From: Ruegeria sp. THAF57
GTDB lineage: Bacteria; Pseudomonadota; Alphaproteobacteria; Rhodobacterales; Rhodobacteraceae
Direction: 5' to 3'
DNA length: 64,000 nucleotides
Assembly: GCF_903914075.1 (NCBI RefSeq)
Contig: NZ_CAIWNQ010000007.1
Coordinates: 1-64,000, forward strand
Below are positions 30,546-38,577 of the stretch, in pieces; position 1 is the first letter of the stretch, and each line of letters opens with the position of its first letter. Made by a program: the position numbers and the translations under genes. The notes under the pieces were generated by a model. That model did no database searches and had not been told where the DNA came from. It worked only from the letters and a program-made list of their open reading frames with translations.

Positions 30546-32357
30546 TTGGCACTTAGCGCTGGTGATATCGCATTTGTGGGTTGGGATTCCGACAACGAAA
30601 ATGTCGCTTTTCTGACGACAGCGACAATTTCTGCCGGCGAAGTAATTTATTTTACTGACACAGAATGGAACGGGACTGAGTTTGCTCCTGGCGAACAGGT
30701 TATTGAATGGACTGTAACAGAGGACATTCCGGCCGGTCAGGTTTTCACCATTGATATGACACCTTTCAATCAAGGTGGACCGGATGCGGAGATAGTAGAG
30801 GGTTCGTCACCCTCGGGAGACCCGGTCGGATCAGTTGACTATCTTCGCGGTGGAGGTCTGCTCGCGCAAAACAATGAACAACTCTGGGCTGTACAAGGTA
30901 CGTATGACGGCACAAAAGTTGTTCCTAATCCTGACGGGTTCATTTCAGTAATTTCGAATGAGGACGTAGGTGTAAATGGAGGCCCAATCTTAGATGGAAC
31001 AGGTCTAAATTCTACAAATGGAGCAGTAACGATTGCAGGGGATGAAGACTTTATGGTCTTCGACCCAACTACCGCTCTGAATGGCAACACCTATACCGAA
31101 CCTCCAGAAGTTCTCAGAGAAAATTTGCTTTCACTTATTGGAGATCCTGATAACTGGATCACTGACGACGGTGGGGGGGACCAGAACCCGGGAGGTGGTT
31201 TCACATTTGATACTGGCGGCTCTGGCGCGCTTCCCACGCCACTGGCCGACGACCAAGTTACAACGTTGTACTTTACTGGTTCGCAAGTGGCATTTGTCGA
31301 CGCAATTGACGACGTGGGATTTGGCTCAAGTCAACTGTCGACCTCCTTTACATTTGAAGCCACCGACCTGATCGAAATCGATATTGTTAGCGGCGACATA
31401 CAGGGCCCTCCTTTGGAAGGCGAATTCGATTACAGCCAAATCATTTTTACTCGCGTGTCCGTAATTCGAGACGGTATTCAATACGACCTCGATGTGAATG
31501 ACGGATCAAAGATCAAGGAAACCGGGGGCGCTGATAGCGGCACCAAGGAGCAAGGTGACTCGTTTTTCACAACCAATGACGATGTTACACTGGACGACCC
31601 TGAATTTGGTTCGAGCATAAGCGGTACTTTGGCTTTCTCAATTGACGAGACCTTCATTGACACCGATGGCAATTCAGTTGACCCGATAATTCCAAGATCT
31701 CGTCCGGATCTGGATACAAATGGTGATGGGGATCCTGATGGCGGAACGGTCTTTAACAACGAAAACTTCAATATTGGAACCGTTCTATCTCCTCCGCCCA
31801 TACCTTGTTTCGTGAGAGGCTCATTGATTGAGACGCGTGAAGGATTACGACCGGTTGAGGACTTGAAAGTTGGTGACTACGTTCTCACGCATGACAACGG
31901 TTTGCGGCAGATCCGTTGGATCGGCAAAGTCACAGTTCACGCAATTGGAAAACTGGCCCCTATAGTTATTGCTAAAGGGGCTCTAGGAAATTCTCGGGAG
32001 CTGCGAGTTTCACCAGAACATAGAGTGCTGTTATCTGGTTGGAAAGCCGAGCTATTGTTCGGGTTGGATGAAGCCCTTGTTGCTGCAAAACACCTTTGCA
32101 ACGGGGACACGATCTATAGAAACCGAAGCGCCGAGCCGGTTGAGTATTTTCACCTGATGTTTGACCAGCATGAACTATTGCTTTCTTCAGGTGTTTGGTC
32201 GGAAAGCTACTATTTCGATCCTCATCGCACCGAGTTTTTTTCTTCGCCAATGGACGCGGAATTAAGCCGCCTCTTTTCTGAACAGAATCATTTTGTGCAG
32301 CGAATAAAAGTCGTTCGTCCAACGTTAAAAGGTTTCGAAGCAAAGGCTCTATTTTAG
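30546..32357 (+). CDS. Hint-domain (hedgehog/intein-fold) protein
   Basis: This 603-residue protein has an N-terminal beta-rich domain (about 1-210) starting SAGDIAFVGWDSDNENVAF, with Asp/Gly-rich stretches (DDGGGDQNPGGG, DTNGDGDPDGG). Such stretches suggest calcium binding and type I secretion. From residue 420 a Hint module begins with PCFVRGSLIET, where Cys421 follows the splice point. It continues VEDLKVGDYVLTHDNG, the block-B motif SPEHRVL (His492) and DQHELLLSSG. No C-terminal His-Asn splice motif or extein follows, so it is a hedgehog-like self-cleaving module rather than an intein. The start is TTG with GAGAGGA just upstream. Similar proteins are frequent in marine Rhodobacteraceae. 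The partner released on cleavage is unknown. Confidence 0.8.
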   Translation: MALSAGDIAFVGWDSDNENVAFLTTATISAGEVIYFTDTEWNGTEFAPGEQVIEWTVTEDIPAGQVFTIDMTPFNQGGPDAEIVEGSSPSGDPVGSVDYLRGGGLLAQNNEQLWAVQGTYDGTKVVPNPDGFISVISNEDVGVNGGPILDGTGLNSTNGAVTIAGDEDFMVFDPTTALNGNTYTEPPEVLRENLLSLIGDPDNWITDDGGGDQNPGGGFTFDTGGSGALPTPLADDQVTTLYFTGSQVAFVDAIDDVGFGSSQLSTSFTFEATDLIEIDIVSGDIQGPPLEGEFDYSQIIFTRVSVIRDGIQYDLDVNDGSKIKETGGADSGTKEQGDSFFTTNDDVTLDDPEFGSSISGTLAFSIDETFIDTDGNSVDPIIPRSRPDLDTNGDGDPDGGTVFNNENFNIGTVLSPPPIPCFVRGSLIETREGLRPVEDLKVGDYVLTHDNGLRQIRWIGKVTVHAIGKLAPIVIAKGALGNSRELRVSPEHRVLLSGWKAELLFGLDEALVAAKHLCNGDTIYRNRSAEPVEYFHLMFDQHELLLSSGVWSESYYFDPHRTEFFSSPMDAELSRLFSEQNHFVQRIKVVRPTLKGFEAKALF

Positions 32358-32382
32358 TTTTATTACTGAACATAAGACAATT

Positions 32383-32450
32383 GACTGCTTTGGGCTCGAA
32401 ACAGCTATTCGCTACAGCTTGCATGAATGTCCGCTATGCGGACAAAGCCG
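32383..32450 (-). repeat. Dispersed hairpin repeat, full copy
   Basis: On the minus strand the order is GGCTTTGTCCGC, ATA, GCGGACATTC, a 13-base spacer, GCGAATAGCTGT, TTCGAGCCCAAA, GCAGTC. The left half is a perfect GTCCGC/GCGGAC palindrome, and the right arms are partly decayed. It lies in the 346-base interval between the convergent Hint and TPR genes, which otherwise shows nothing supportable. Confidence 0.75.
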
Positions 32451-32703
32451 CCAATCGTGCTCCTGCAATTGTTGCTGACGCACCATTTGCTCGCAGATAC
32501 GGCACCATTCACGATGCAGTGCAACTGATGTCTCAAGATCGGACGTTTGTTGGTTGAGATTTGACAAAAACCGAAACCGAACATTCGCCGCAGCCATAGG
32601 CTAGAGTTTAGACAGTTGATCTCACCGTTTACTAGCTGCAGCACTTTCTGGCGTACTATCTCGCCCTAACGAAAAAGAGCCTGCATTCGCCAATTTCTCA
32701 ACG

Positions 32704-34023
32704 TCAAGACTGCCACCCAGCCTGCTTAAGCTGAGTCATCAGGTTCTCAGCGTCCTCCGGATTGCGAAAGAGTTTGTACATGAACTCTTCGATCCGGCTG
32801 TCTGGCCATGCTTCTTCATATTCTATCATGTGTTTGCGGGCTTCGTCGGTGCGACCTGCGGCTTGCAAGGAGGCAATGAGGTGAGCCGTATTGATCTCGC
32901 TCACTGGCTCGCCAGAAGCCGCCGCCTCCAATAGATGGTCTATGGAATCCTGGTAGTCACCCAAATAGAAAAACGTATTTCCAAGCACATTACGCCACGG
33001 AAAGCGAGATCCAGCACGACCTGAATGGATTGCAGGATCAGCACTTACTTTGGCCCTTTCAAAATCTCCTGAGAAAAAGGCGACGATGGCATCAAACTCG
33101 CGAACAATGAGGTCATTAGGGTCAAGCTCGACGGCCCTCGTAGAATACCGGTTGGCTTCGTCAAATCTCCTCTCGAACATCAAGAGAAGCCCCATAGCCG
33201 ATTGGCTCCAGGCCTCCGATGGGGCGAGGCGCAAAGCTTCTTCTGCATAGTAGCGGGCTTTTGCCAGAACCTCTTCTCGTTGAGGCCCTTCTGGTGCGAG
33301 CCCGCCGAACATTGCTGCGGCTTGAGCCGCACCGGCGTAGCCTCCGTGGTAGTCAGGACTAAGTTCTATTGCTTTTTCGAACAAAGTGAGCCCGGCCTTT
33401 AGCCTTGTCGGTTGGGTAGCCGGAAAAAGCAACGTTTGCGCTTCTTCTGCCAGGTTCTTAGCCTGCAAAGCAGTTGGCGACATCTCGAACAATACTGCGC
33501 GTTCAGCCTTTTGGCGTTGAACTTCATCGGCCCGATTCAGTGGGGGAGAATCAGTGTTCCGCGTTCCGAGGAAAACAGCTGCTGGAACAAGAAGCGCAAC
33601 AACAACTACCCCAGAAAACAACGCGACGCGGCGTTTTGGAGGCGCCGCGTTTGGCCGCTTGGCTGTCCGCGACACTCTTTCGAACTGAGGAGAATACCCG
33701 CCTTTAGCAATCTCAATGCGCAGTGGGTCTGCTGCACCCTCTTCTGAATAGTATGCGCTTAACCTACGTCTCAGGCGGCCTGCATCGACGCGAACAACAT
33801 TGGCTGTGGCGATGTCTTCCTGCGATCGTCGGTCATAAACATCCTGGGCAATCCGCTTGCCAAGGATCTTATCGCCGCGCCCTTCAACGCTTTCTGTCAC
33901 CACATAGCTCAGGAATTCGCGCAGGCGGTCAGCGCCAGAAAACTCCTTGCTGGACAACACGCTCTCGAGCGCATCCAAAACTTCTTGCTTTGCTGGAAGA
34001 TTCGGAGAGTTTTCTTCCATCAC
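32704..34023 (-). CDS. Membrane-anchored TPR protein with N-terminal regulator-like domain
   Basis: This 439-residue protein has three parts. Residues 10-115 match an N-terminal module common in TPR and cyclase-like regulators (LREFLSYVVTESVEGRGDKI, then VVRVDAGRLRRRLSAYYSEE and RIEIAKGGYSPQFE). That module is thought to bind DNA or partners in a CadC-like way. A single membrane helix lies at about 130-152 (VALFSGVVVVALLVPAAVFL). The periplasmic part, 190-420, consists of tetratricopeptide repeats (for example SEAWSQSAMGLLLMFERRFD and EANRYSTRAVELDPND). It is divergent from the small gene and arylsulfatase at 34.2 kb with 140 bases between, so it may regulate them. The regulatory role is inference. 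Confidence 0.7.
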   Translation of the reverse strand: MMEENSPNLPAKQEVLDALESVLSSKEFSGADRLREFLSYVVTESVEGRGDKILGKRIAQDVYDRRSQEDIATANVVRVDAGRLRRRLSAYYSEEGAADPLRIEIAKGGYSPQFERVSRTAKRPNAAPPKRRVALFSGVVVVALLVPAAVFLGTRNTDSPPLNRADEVQRQKAERAVLFEMSPTALQAKNLAEEAQTLLFPATQPTRLKAGLTLFEKAIELSPDYHGGYAGAAQAAAMFGGLAPEGPQREEVLAKARYYAEEALRLAPSEAWSQSAMGLLLMFERRFDEANRYSTRAVELDPNDLIVREFDAIVAFFSGDFERAKVSADPAIHSGRAGSRFPWRNVLGNTFFYLGDYQDSIDHLLEAAASGEPVSEINTAHLIASLQAAGRTDEARKHMIEYEEAWPDSRIEEFMYKLFRNPEDAENLMTQLKQAGWQS

Positions 34024-34163
34024 AAGCCTCCCCTCAATCGGCGCGTTTCAACGTGTTTTCTGTCGGTTACCTCACATTTGTAACCGTTACATGCTGTGAA
34101 ATCCTATATCTAATTGCCGTTCAGCGTTAGTCAAAACCCGAGCGGAAATAGGGGAGGACCGCA

Positions 34164-34394
34164 TTGGATATTGAGGCGCTTTGGGAAGCAGGTCTATCCG
34201 AGTGTTTCGCGGGTGAATTCGATCGGGTGCGCACACTGTTTACCCGTGATGAAAGCTTCGCGGAAATGTGCCGCGACTTTGTAGAGATCAACGCGCTGGC
34301 GGTTTCAGCGCGCTCGACGGATCAGCACGTACACGACTGTCTTAACGGCCTCAAAGACGAGATTCTAACGCATTTTGTGAATTCGAGGCCCTGA
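34164..34394 (+). CDS. Small hypothetical protein upstream of arylsulfatase
   Basis: This 76-residue helical, acidic protein starts at TTG, with a very strong ribosome-binding site (GGGGAGG, about 7 bases upstream) that supports real translation. It contains the core CFAGEFDRVRTLFTRDESFA followed by EMCRDFVEINAL, a pattern I associate with small conserved proteins of Rhodobacteraceae, though no function is known to me. There is no signal peptide or membrane helix. It lies 41 bases upstream of the arylsulfatase on the same strand, so the two are probably co-transcribed. Confidence 0.6.
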   Translation: MDIEALWEAGLSECFAGEFDRVRTLFTRDESFAEMCRDFVEINALAVSARSTDQHVHDCLNGLKDEILTHFVNSRP

Positions 34395-34435
34395 AGCGGC
34401 CTGAACCACTTGAAGGCAAAAACAACGGAGTGAAA

Positions 34436-36103
34436 ATGAAACTGACCAAACTCGCGATCGCGCCTTTAGTGCTTGCTGCTCAGCCATTGCTGGCACAAGA
34501 AGCGCCGATTAATCATGACGCTGAATACTATATCCTGCAATCGCAGCGCAGCGCGCAGTGGGCTGAGGATGATGCTGCCGTTGATGATGCGCTGGCAGGT
34601 TTTCGCGAAGCGAACGGCGGCAAGGCGCCAAACATCATCAGTGTTCTGATTGATGATTTGGGCTTCGGCGACATGGGCATCCCGGAACTGAATGCGCTGC
34701 GCGGATATGAAACGCCAAACATAAACGATTTCTCGGATGAAGCGATGCGTCTGGTGCGCATGTACACCGAGCCGTCCTGCACCCCAACCCGTGTTGCACA
34801 GATGACTGGTCGCCTGCCAGTCCGTATGGGAATGGGCGACACTGCGGTTGATATCGCGGGCTTTGGCCTGCCGGGTGATGAAGTCATCCTGCCGGAAGTT
34901 CTGAAGCAGGCCGGTTATGCAACCAGTCACGTAGGCAAGTGGCACATGGGTGACATTGCCGAGAGCTGGGCCATGAACCAGGGCTTTGATTATGCCCAAA
35001 TGGCAGTGCACCAGCAGGGCCAGCTCACAATCTTCAACGACGACGCCATCAAAGAGGGCGTGTCTGTCGCGAACAATGACTACCTTCCAACCTATACATT
35101 GGACGCATTCTTTCGTCCCGACGCATCGCACATGATGACCGTCATCGAAGGCGAAGCCGGAGGCCCGATCCGCGAGATTCGGATGGAAGAAGGGGAGCGA
35201 TGGAACGCCGCCAAATATGGTGAAATGAACCAGGCATTCCAGGACAAAATGATGGAAGAGCTATCCCGCCTTGCAGGCGGGGAAGAGCCGTTCTTCCTAC
35301 AATACTGGCCGATGCTGCCGCTGGACAACACACGAACCGGCCGCGAGGGGCCGCAGTCGCCGAATGGGGGTCTTTATGCGGACAAGATGCAGCTCGTCGA
35401 CCGTTGGCTGGGCGATATGTTTGATGAAATGGAGACGCTGGGCATTGCTGAAAACACCATCGTTGTGGTGATGGGCGACAACGGCCATTTCACCAAGTAT
35501 TCTCCGCAATCCGGCTATACCCCTATGATTTTCCGTGGCGGTAAAGCCGATACGACCGAAGGGGGTGTACGTACAGACGCCTTTATCCGCTGGCCCGGGA
35601 TGATCGAGGCGGACAGCATGCTGAATAGCATCATCCATGTTTCTGATATCTATACAACGCTGGCACGCTTCGCCGGGGCTGACGAGTATATCCCACGTGA
35701 CCGGCTTGTAGATGGTGTGGACCAAACAGCGTCAATCTTGTTCGACGACGAGCAAAAGGGACGCCGTGACCATGTCATCATCTATTCCGACGATAAGCCA
35801 AAGGCCATTGTCAAGGATCAACTGAAGCTGAAGCTGCCGCCTCCAGGTGAGAACCCGATCGTAGCGAAGTTCTACAATCTCTACCATGATACACGCGAGG
35901 AATACTCAGTTTCGACAGAAGTCGGCGCATGGGGTGGCCAAGAGTTCGTGCGCATACTAGCTCGGCATAAAGCGCGTAAGGAAAACTTCCCGGACGCACC
36001 CCCCGCTTTTGGGATGCCGTACGAAGGGGTTGAGAACATTCGGCCCGAAACGCAAGAAGCCGTGGATGCCTTCATCATTCGCAAGGAATCTCCCAATCAA
36101 TAA
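34436..36103 (+). CDS. Periplasmic arylsulfatase
   Basis: This 555-residue sulfate-ester hydrolase has a signal peptide, MKLTKLAIAPLVLAAQPLLA, and a sulfatase domain from residue 64. Metal ligands include Asp73/Asp74 in SVLIDDLGFGDMG. The signature CTPTR at 115-119 places Cys115 as the residue converted to formylglycine. The second signature HVGKWHMGD and the metal-binding MGDNGHFTKY follow. Cys-type sulfatases need a formylglycine-generating enzyme, and the one apparent candidate nearby (38.15 kb) is a dead fragment. The ATG at 34436 is preferred to a GTG 6 bases earlier because GGAG is 5 bases upstream. The genes that follow encode an outer-membrane protein and an HlyD-type protein. The natural substrate (algal sulfated compounds are likely) is inference. 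Confidence 0.88.
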   Translation: MKLTKLAIAPLVLAAQPLLAQEAPINHDAEYYILQSQRSAQWAEDDAAVDDALAGFREANGGKAPNIISVLIDDLGFGDMGIPELNALRGYETPNINDFSDEAMRLVRMYTEPSCTPTRVAQMTGRLPVRMGMGDTAVDIAGFGLPGDEVILPEVLKQAGYATSHVGKWHMGDIAESWAMNQGFDYAQMAVHQQGQLTIFNDDAIKEGVSVANNDYLPTYTLDAFFRPDASHMMTVIEGEAGGPIREIRMEEGERWNAAKYGEMNQAFQDKMMEELSRLAGGEEPFFLQYWPMLPLDNTRTGREGPQSPNGGLYADKMQLVDRWLGDMFDEMETLGIAENTIVVVMGDNGHFTKYSPQSGYTPMIFRGGKADTTEGGVRTDAFIRWPGMIEADSMLNSIIHVSDIYTTLARFAGADEYIPRDRLVDGVDQTASILFDDEQKGRRDHVIIYSDDKPKAIVKDQLKLKLPPPGENPIVAKFYNLYHDTREEYSVSTEVGAWGGQEFVRILARHKARKENFPDAPPAFGMPYEGVENIRPETQEAVDAFIIRKESPNQ

Positions 36104-36109
36104 CAGATT

Positions 36110-36138
36110 TCCGGTGGCCCTGATCCTGGGCTGCCGGA
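36110..36138 (+). terminator. Hairpin between arylsulfatase and outer-membrane gene
   Basis: TCCGG and GCCC pair with GGGC and CCGGA around a 7-base loop, with CATTTATTTG following. It is a plausible partial terminator right after the sulfatase stop, so the downstream genes may be transcribed less. Confidence 0.55.
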
Positions 36139-36171
36139 CATTTATTTGCCACACAAAGATGGAGAAGTTGT

Positions 36172-36903
36172 TTGAAACAGCTCTTTAGCACTACCGCGTT
36201 GACGGCGGTCATGGCTTGTGTCGCAGGGCCGTCCCTTGCTGATCAAAACAGTTGGGATTTCCGCGCGTTTATCTATCTCTGGGCGCCTGAATTGGGTGGT
36301 ACCACGGTCACCGGTGAAAGCATGACCGTGAGTTTCTCAGACTTACTTGATAACCTTGATTTCGGTCTGATGGGTGCTCTTGAAGCGAATAATGGGCCGA
36401 TCTCAATATTGGGGGATTTTCAGTACCTGGATGTAAGCGCAGATCAAGACAGCGCTGTAGGACCCGGCATCCCTGCTAGTGCAGATGCCGAAGTTACTGG
36501 TTTCGTGTTCACTGGCTCCGTAGGGTATGACTTCAGGCATACACAGGATGGTCAGTTGGTCGGTTTTGGTGGCTTCCGTTACCTCGACATGGACACAACT
36601 GCGAACCTGGCCGTTGGCAATGGTTCACAGCGCGTTTCCGGGTCAATCTCCAACACAGATGCCATCGTAGGCGTGCGAGGCGTCTTCCCCATAGCAGATC
36701 GTTGGGCTTTTTCATTCATAACCGACGTCGGCGGGGGTGATAGCGATCTAACTTGGCAAGCAGGCGTTACGTTCGACTATCAGATCAACAATTGGAATCT
36801 GAGTTTCGGATATCGCCATCTCGACTGGAATATCGGGAATTCAGATGTTGTGAGTGATCTATCTTTCTCTGGGCCCATAGTTGGCGCGAAGCTCTCGTTC
36901 TGA
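36172..36903 (+). CDS. Outer-membrane beta-barrel protein
   Basis: This 243-residue protein has a signal peptide (LTAVMACVAGPSLA, mature from DQNSWDFRAF). Alternating amphipathic strands run through it, such as FRAFIYLWAPELGG, GPISILGDFQYLDVS, LVGFGGFRYLDMD and WNLSFGYRHLDWNIG. The last residue is Phe (GAKLSF), the classical signal for outer-membrane assembly. It is about the size of 8-stranded OmpW/OmpA-like barrels. It starts at TTG with GGAGAAG upstream. Its position after a periplasmic sulfatase suggests a channel for sulfated substrates or their products, but nothing in the sequence fixes specificity. Confidence 0.78.
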   Translation: MKQLFSTTALTAVMACVAGPSLADQNSWDFRAFIYLWAPELGGTTVTGESMTVSFSDLLDNLDFGLMGALEANNGPISILGDFQYLDVSADQDSAVGPGIPASADAEVTGFVFTGSVGYDFRHTQDGQLVGFGGFRYLDMDTTANLAVGNGSQRVSGSISNTDAIVGVRGVFPIADRWAFSFITDVGGGDSDLTWQAGVTFDYQINNWNLSFGYRHLDWNIGNSDVVSDLSFSGPIVGAKLSF

Positions 36904-37015
36904 TGACGTAGAAGAAACAAGAACAATCGTCTCCCAAATATTGGAACCCGCCTGAATGGCCTTCCTATTGCCGACAGAGTTGATTGGATGATGAATACCT
37001 GATGAGGCACAATAA

Positions 37016-38125
37016 ATGCTGATTGTCTTGGCACTGTATTTCGGGCTCGCCTGGCTCGTCTTCTCAAAGCTCCGCCTGTTACCTTGGAACGCTGTCTCCA
37101 AGACAGTCATCTATGGTGGCAGCATTCTCATCGCGTTGGTTGTCATCGGAGCATTGAACCATACGACACCGACCGGAACGGCATCAGTCCAAGGCGCGGT
37201 GATCAATATTGCGCCCAACGTCTCGGGTCCGGTGACAGAAGTGGCTGTGAAGCCCAATCAACCGGTGACCAAGGGCGATGTCCTCTTTCAGATAGACAAT
37301 ACCGAATACTCCGCAGAGGTGGCACGGCTTGAAGCGGCTCTTTCTTCTGCGCAGGCTGAAGCGGACCAGCTGGGCCATGACCTAACCGCAGCCGAGGCGG
37401 ATATCGCATCACTCGAAGCCCAACTAACCTTCGGCGTAGCGCGTCGCGACGATATCATCCGCCTCGCAGATCGCGGTGCATCGTCGGAGTTCCAGCTGCA
37501 GGAGGCCGTTTCCACGATTGAGCAACTTGAGGCGAACCTGCGCGCGGCGGAAGCACGAAAAGCGGGCCTTGAGAGGCGTATCGCAGCGCAGGTGGACGGC
37601 GTTGATGTTGGTGTAGTTGAAGCGGAAAACATGCTGGCTCAGGCACAGTGGGCGCTTGAACAGACAGTCGTTCGCGCACCCGCCAATGGTTTGGTGACCG
37701 GGCTGTCACTACGGCCCGGCAACAGGGTTACGACATTGCAGGGCGCGATTAATTTCGTCGTTCCGGATGATCGCGTCCTGATTGCGACCTTGCCGCTGAG
37801 CAGCCTTGGGAATGTCTCCGCAGGTGACAAGATCCGGATCGCGATGCGCAGTGCTCCGGGCCAGGAGTTTGAAACAACCATCCGCGACATTCCCCCCGCA
37901 ACAAGTGAAGGAGCGCTTGATACGAGGAGTGGCCTCCCCTCTCTCCGTGAGCTGGCCGGGTCATCTGAATACATCGTGATCGCAGACATTCCGGGCGACC
38001 TGAGTGACAAGACGACAACGCTTGGGGCGTCAGGCACGGCCCTTGTGATCACCGAAGGGGCCGGAGCGATTTCCGCGCTGGCAGAAATCCTGTTCTGGAT
38101 CACAAAGAAGCTGAACTACCTATGA
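37016..38125 (+). CDS. HlyD-family membrane fusion protein (YibH/YiaV-like)
   Basis: This 369-residue protein has two N-terminal membrane helices (LIVLALYFGLAWLVF and VIYGGSILIALVVIGAL) and then a periplasmic HlyD-type adaptor. The first lipoyl half is GAVINIAPNVSGPVTEVAVK and NQPVTKGDVLFQID. A long coiled coil follows at about 100-205 (ARLEAALSSAQAEADQLG onward), and the second lipoyl half is QTVVRAPANGLVTGLSLRPG. The double-helix N terminus with LLPWN is typical of YibH/YiaV proteins, which work with a small DUF3302 membrane protein. No such partner gene is seen in the 112-base gap. GAGG precedes the ATG. It ends 27 bases before the sulfatase-maturase remnant. Confidence 0.8.
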   Translation: MLIVLALYFGLAWLVFSKLRLLPWNAVSKTVIYGGSILIALVVIGALNHTTPTGTASVQGAVINIAPNVSGPVTEVAVKPNQPVTKGDVLFQIDNTEYSAEVARLEAALSSAQAEADQLGHDLTAAEADIASLEAQLTFGVARRDDIIRLADRGASSEFQLQEAVSTIEQLEANLRAAEARKAGLERRIAAQVDGVDVGVVEAENMLAQAQWALEQTVVRAPANGLVTGLSLRPGNRVTTLQGAINFVVPDDRVLIATLPLSSLGNVSAGDKIRIAMRSAPGQEFETTIRDIPPATSEGALDTRSGLPSLRELAGSSEYIVIADIPGDLSDKTTTLGASGTALVITEGAGAISALAEILFWITKKLNYL

Positions 38126-38152
38126 TCAAAGCGATGCAACAAAGGTATGTCT

Positions 38153-38368
38153 ATGTCGGTAACGAGTAGGTCTTGCTGTGCCCCGAGTCCTCAAAAAAGT
38201 GCGAACGCAGGAATATTCGCGCTGAGAGCCAGTGCCGCAGCGCCGATGCTGGATGGGACAGTAGAGATCCTGGGCGGTAGTCCGATTGTCGGCACCTCAC
38301 ACCCATAGATACCTGACGATGGAGAAGAGACGCGTCGCTCCAAGCCTCTCAAGCCGTTTCGCATTGGT
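38153..38368 (+). pseudogene. N-terminal remnant of a formylglycine-generating enzyme
   Basis: From ATG at 38153 (AAAGG 7 bases upstream) the frame reads MSVTSRSCCAPSPQKSAN, then PMLDGTVEILGGSPIVGTSH, then a TAG at 38306-38308. It continues in frame with IPDDGEETRR and KPLKPFRIGG. The twin Cys near the N terminus, the GG-x-GT core and the pattern IP-DGE-xRR with LKPF match the start of formylglycine-generating enzymes (sulfatase-modifying factors). These normally run about 300 residues. All sequence after about codon 72 is gone, including the catalytic cysteines and copper site. Its location after an arylsulfatase operon supports the reading. The identification is by remembered family pattern, not by alignment. 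Confidence 0.6.
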
Positions 38369-38369
38369 G

Positions 38370-38501
38370 GGGGGGCGCGATGGCATCGTCAGCAAGCCAC
38401 GCTGCCTCGTCTAGAACGTCAGTGTCGGCAGTGAAGCCACGGGCCTGATCGGTTGCAGGTATCGAGACAACGCGCCCGCCACTGGCAGACTCCATTTTGC
38501 T
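38370..38501 (-). pseudogene. Phage terminase large-subunit fragment
   Basis: About 44 codons on the minus strand read SKMESASGGRVVSIPATDQA, RGFTADTDVLDEAA and WLADDAIAPP. The combination S-R/G-I-x-S-P-x-x-x-x-RGF-x-AD-hhh-DEAA is the Walker B region of phage large terminases, and no other part of that gene remains. It abuts the maturase remnant at a run of G residues (38368-38374), where both homologies stop. The rest of the interval 38126-38577 holds nothing else. Confidence 0.4.
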
Positions 38502-38577
38502 CATGGTGGAACGGTCTATCTTTGGGTGAGCTGGGTAAAGGATGCATGTTTCCGACAACCGTTACCTTCACTTTAGA

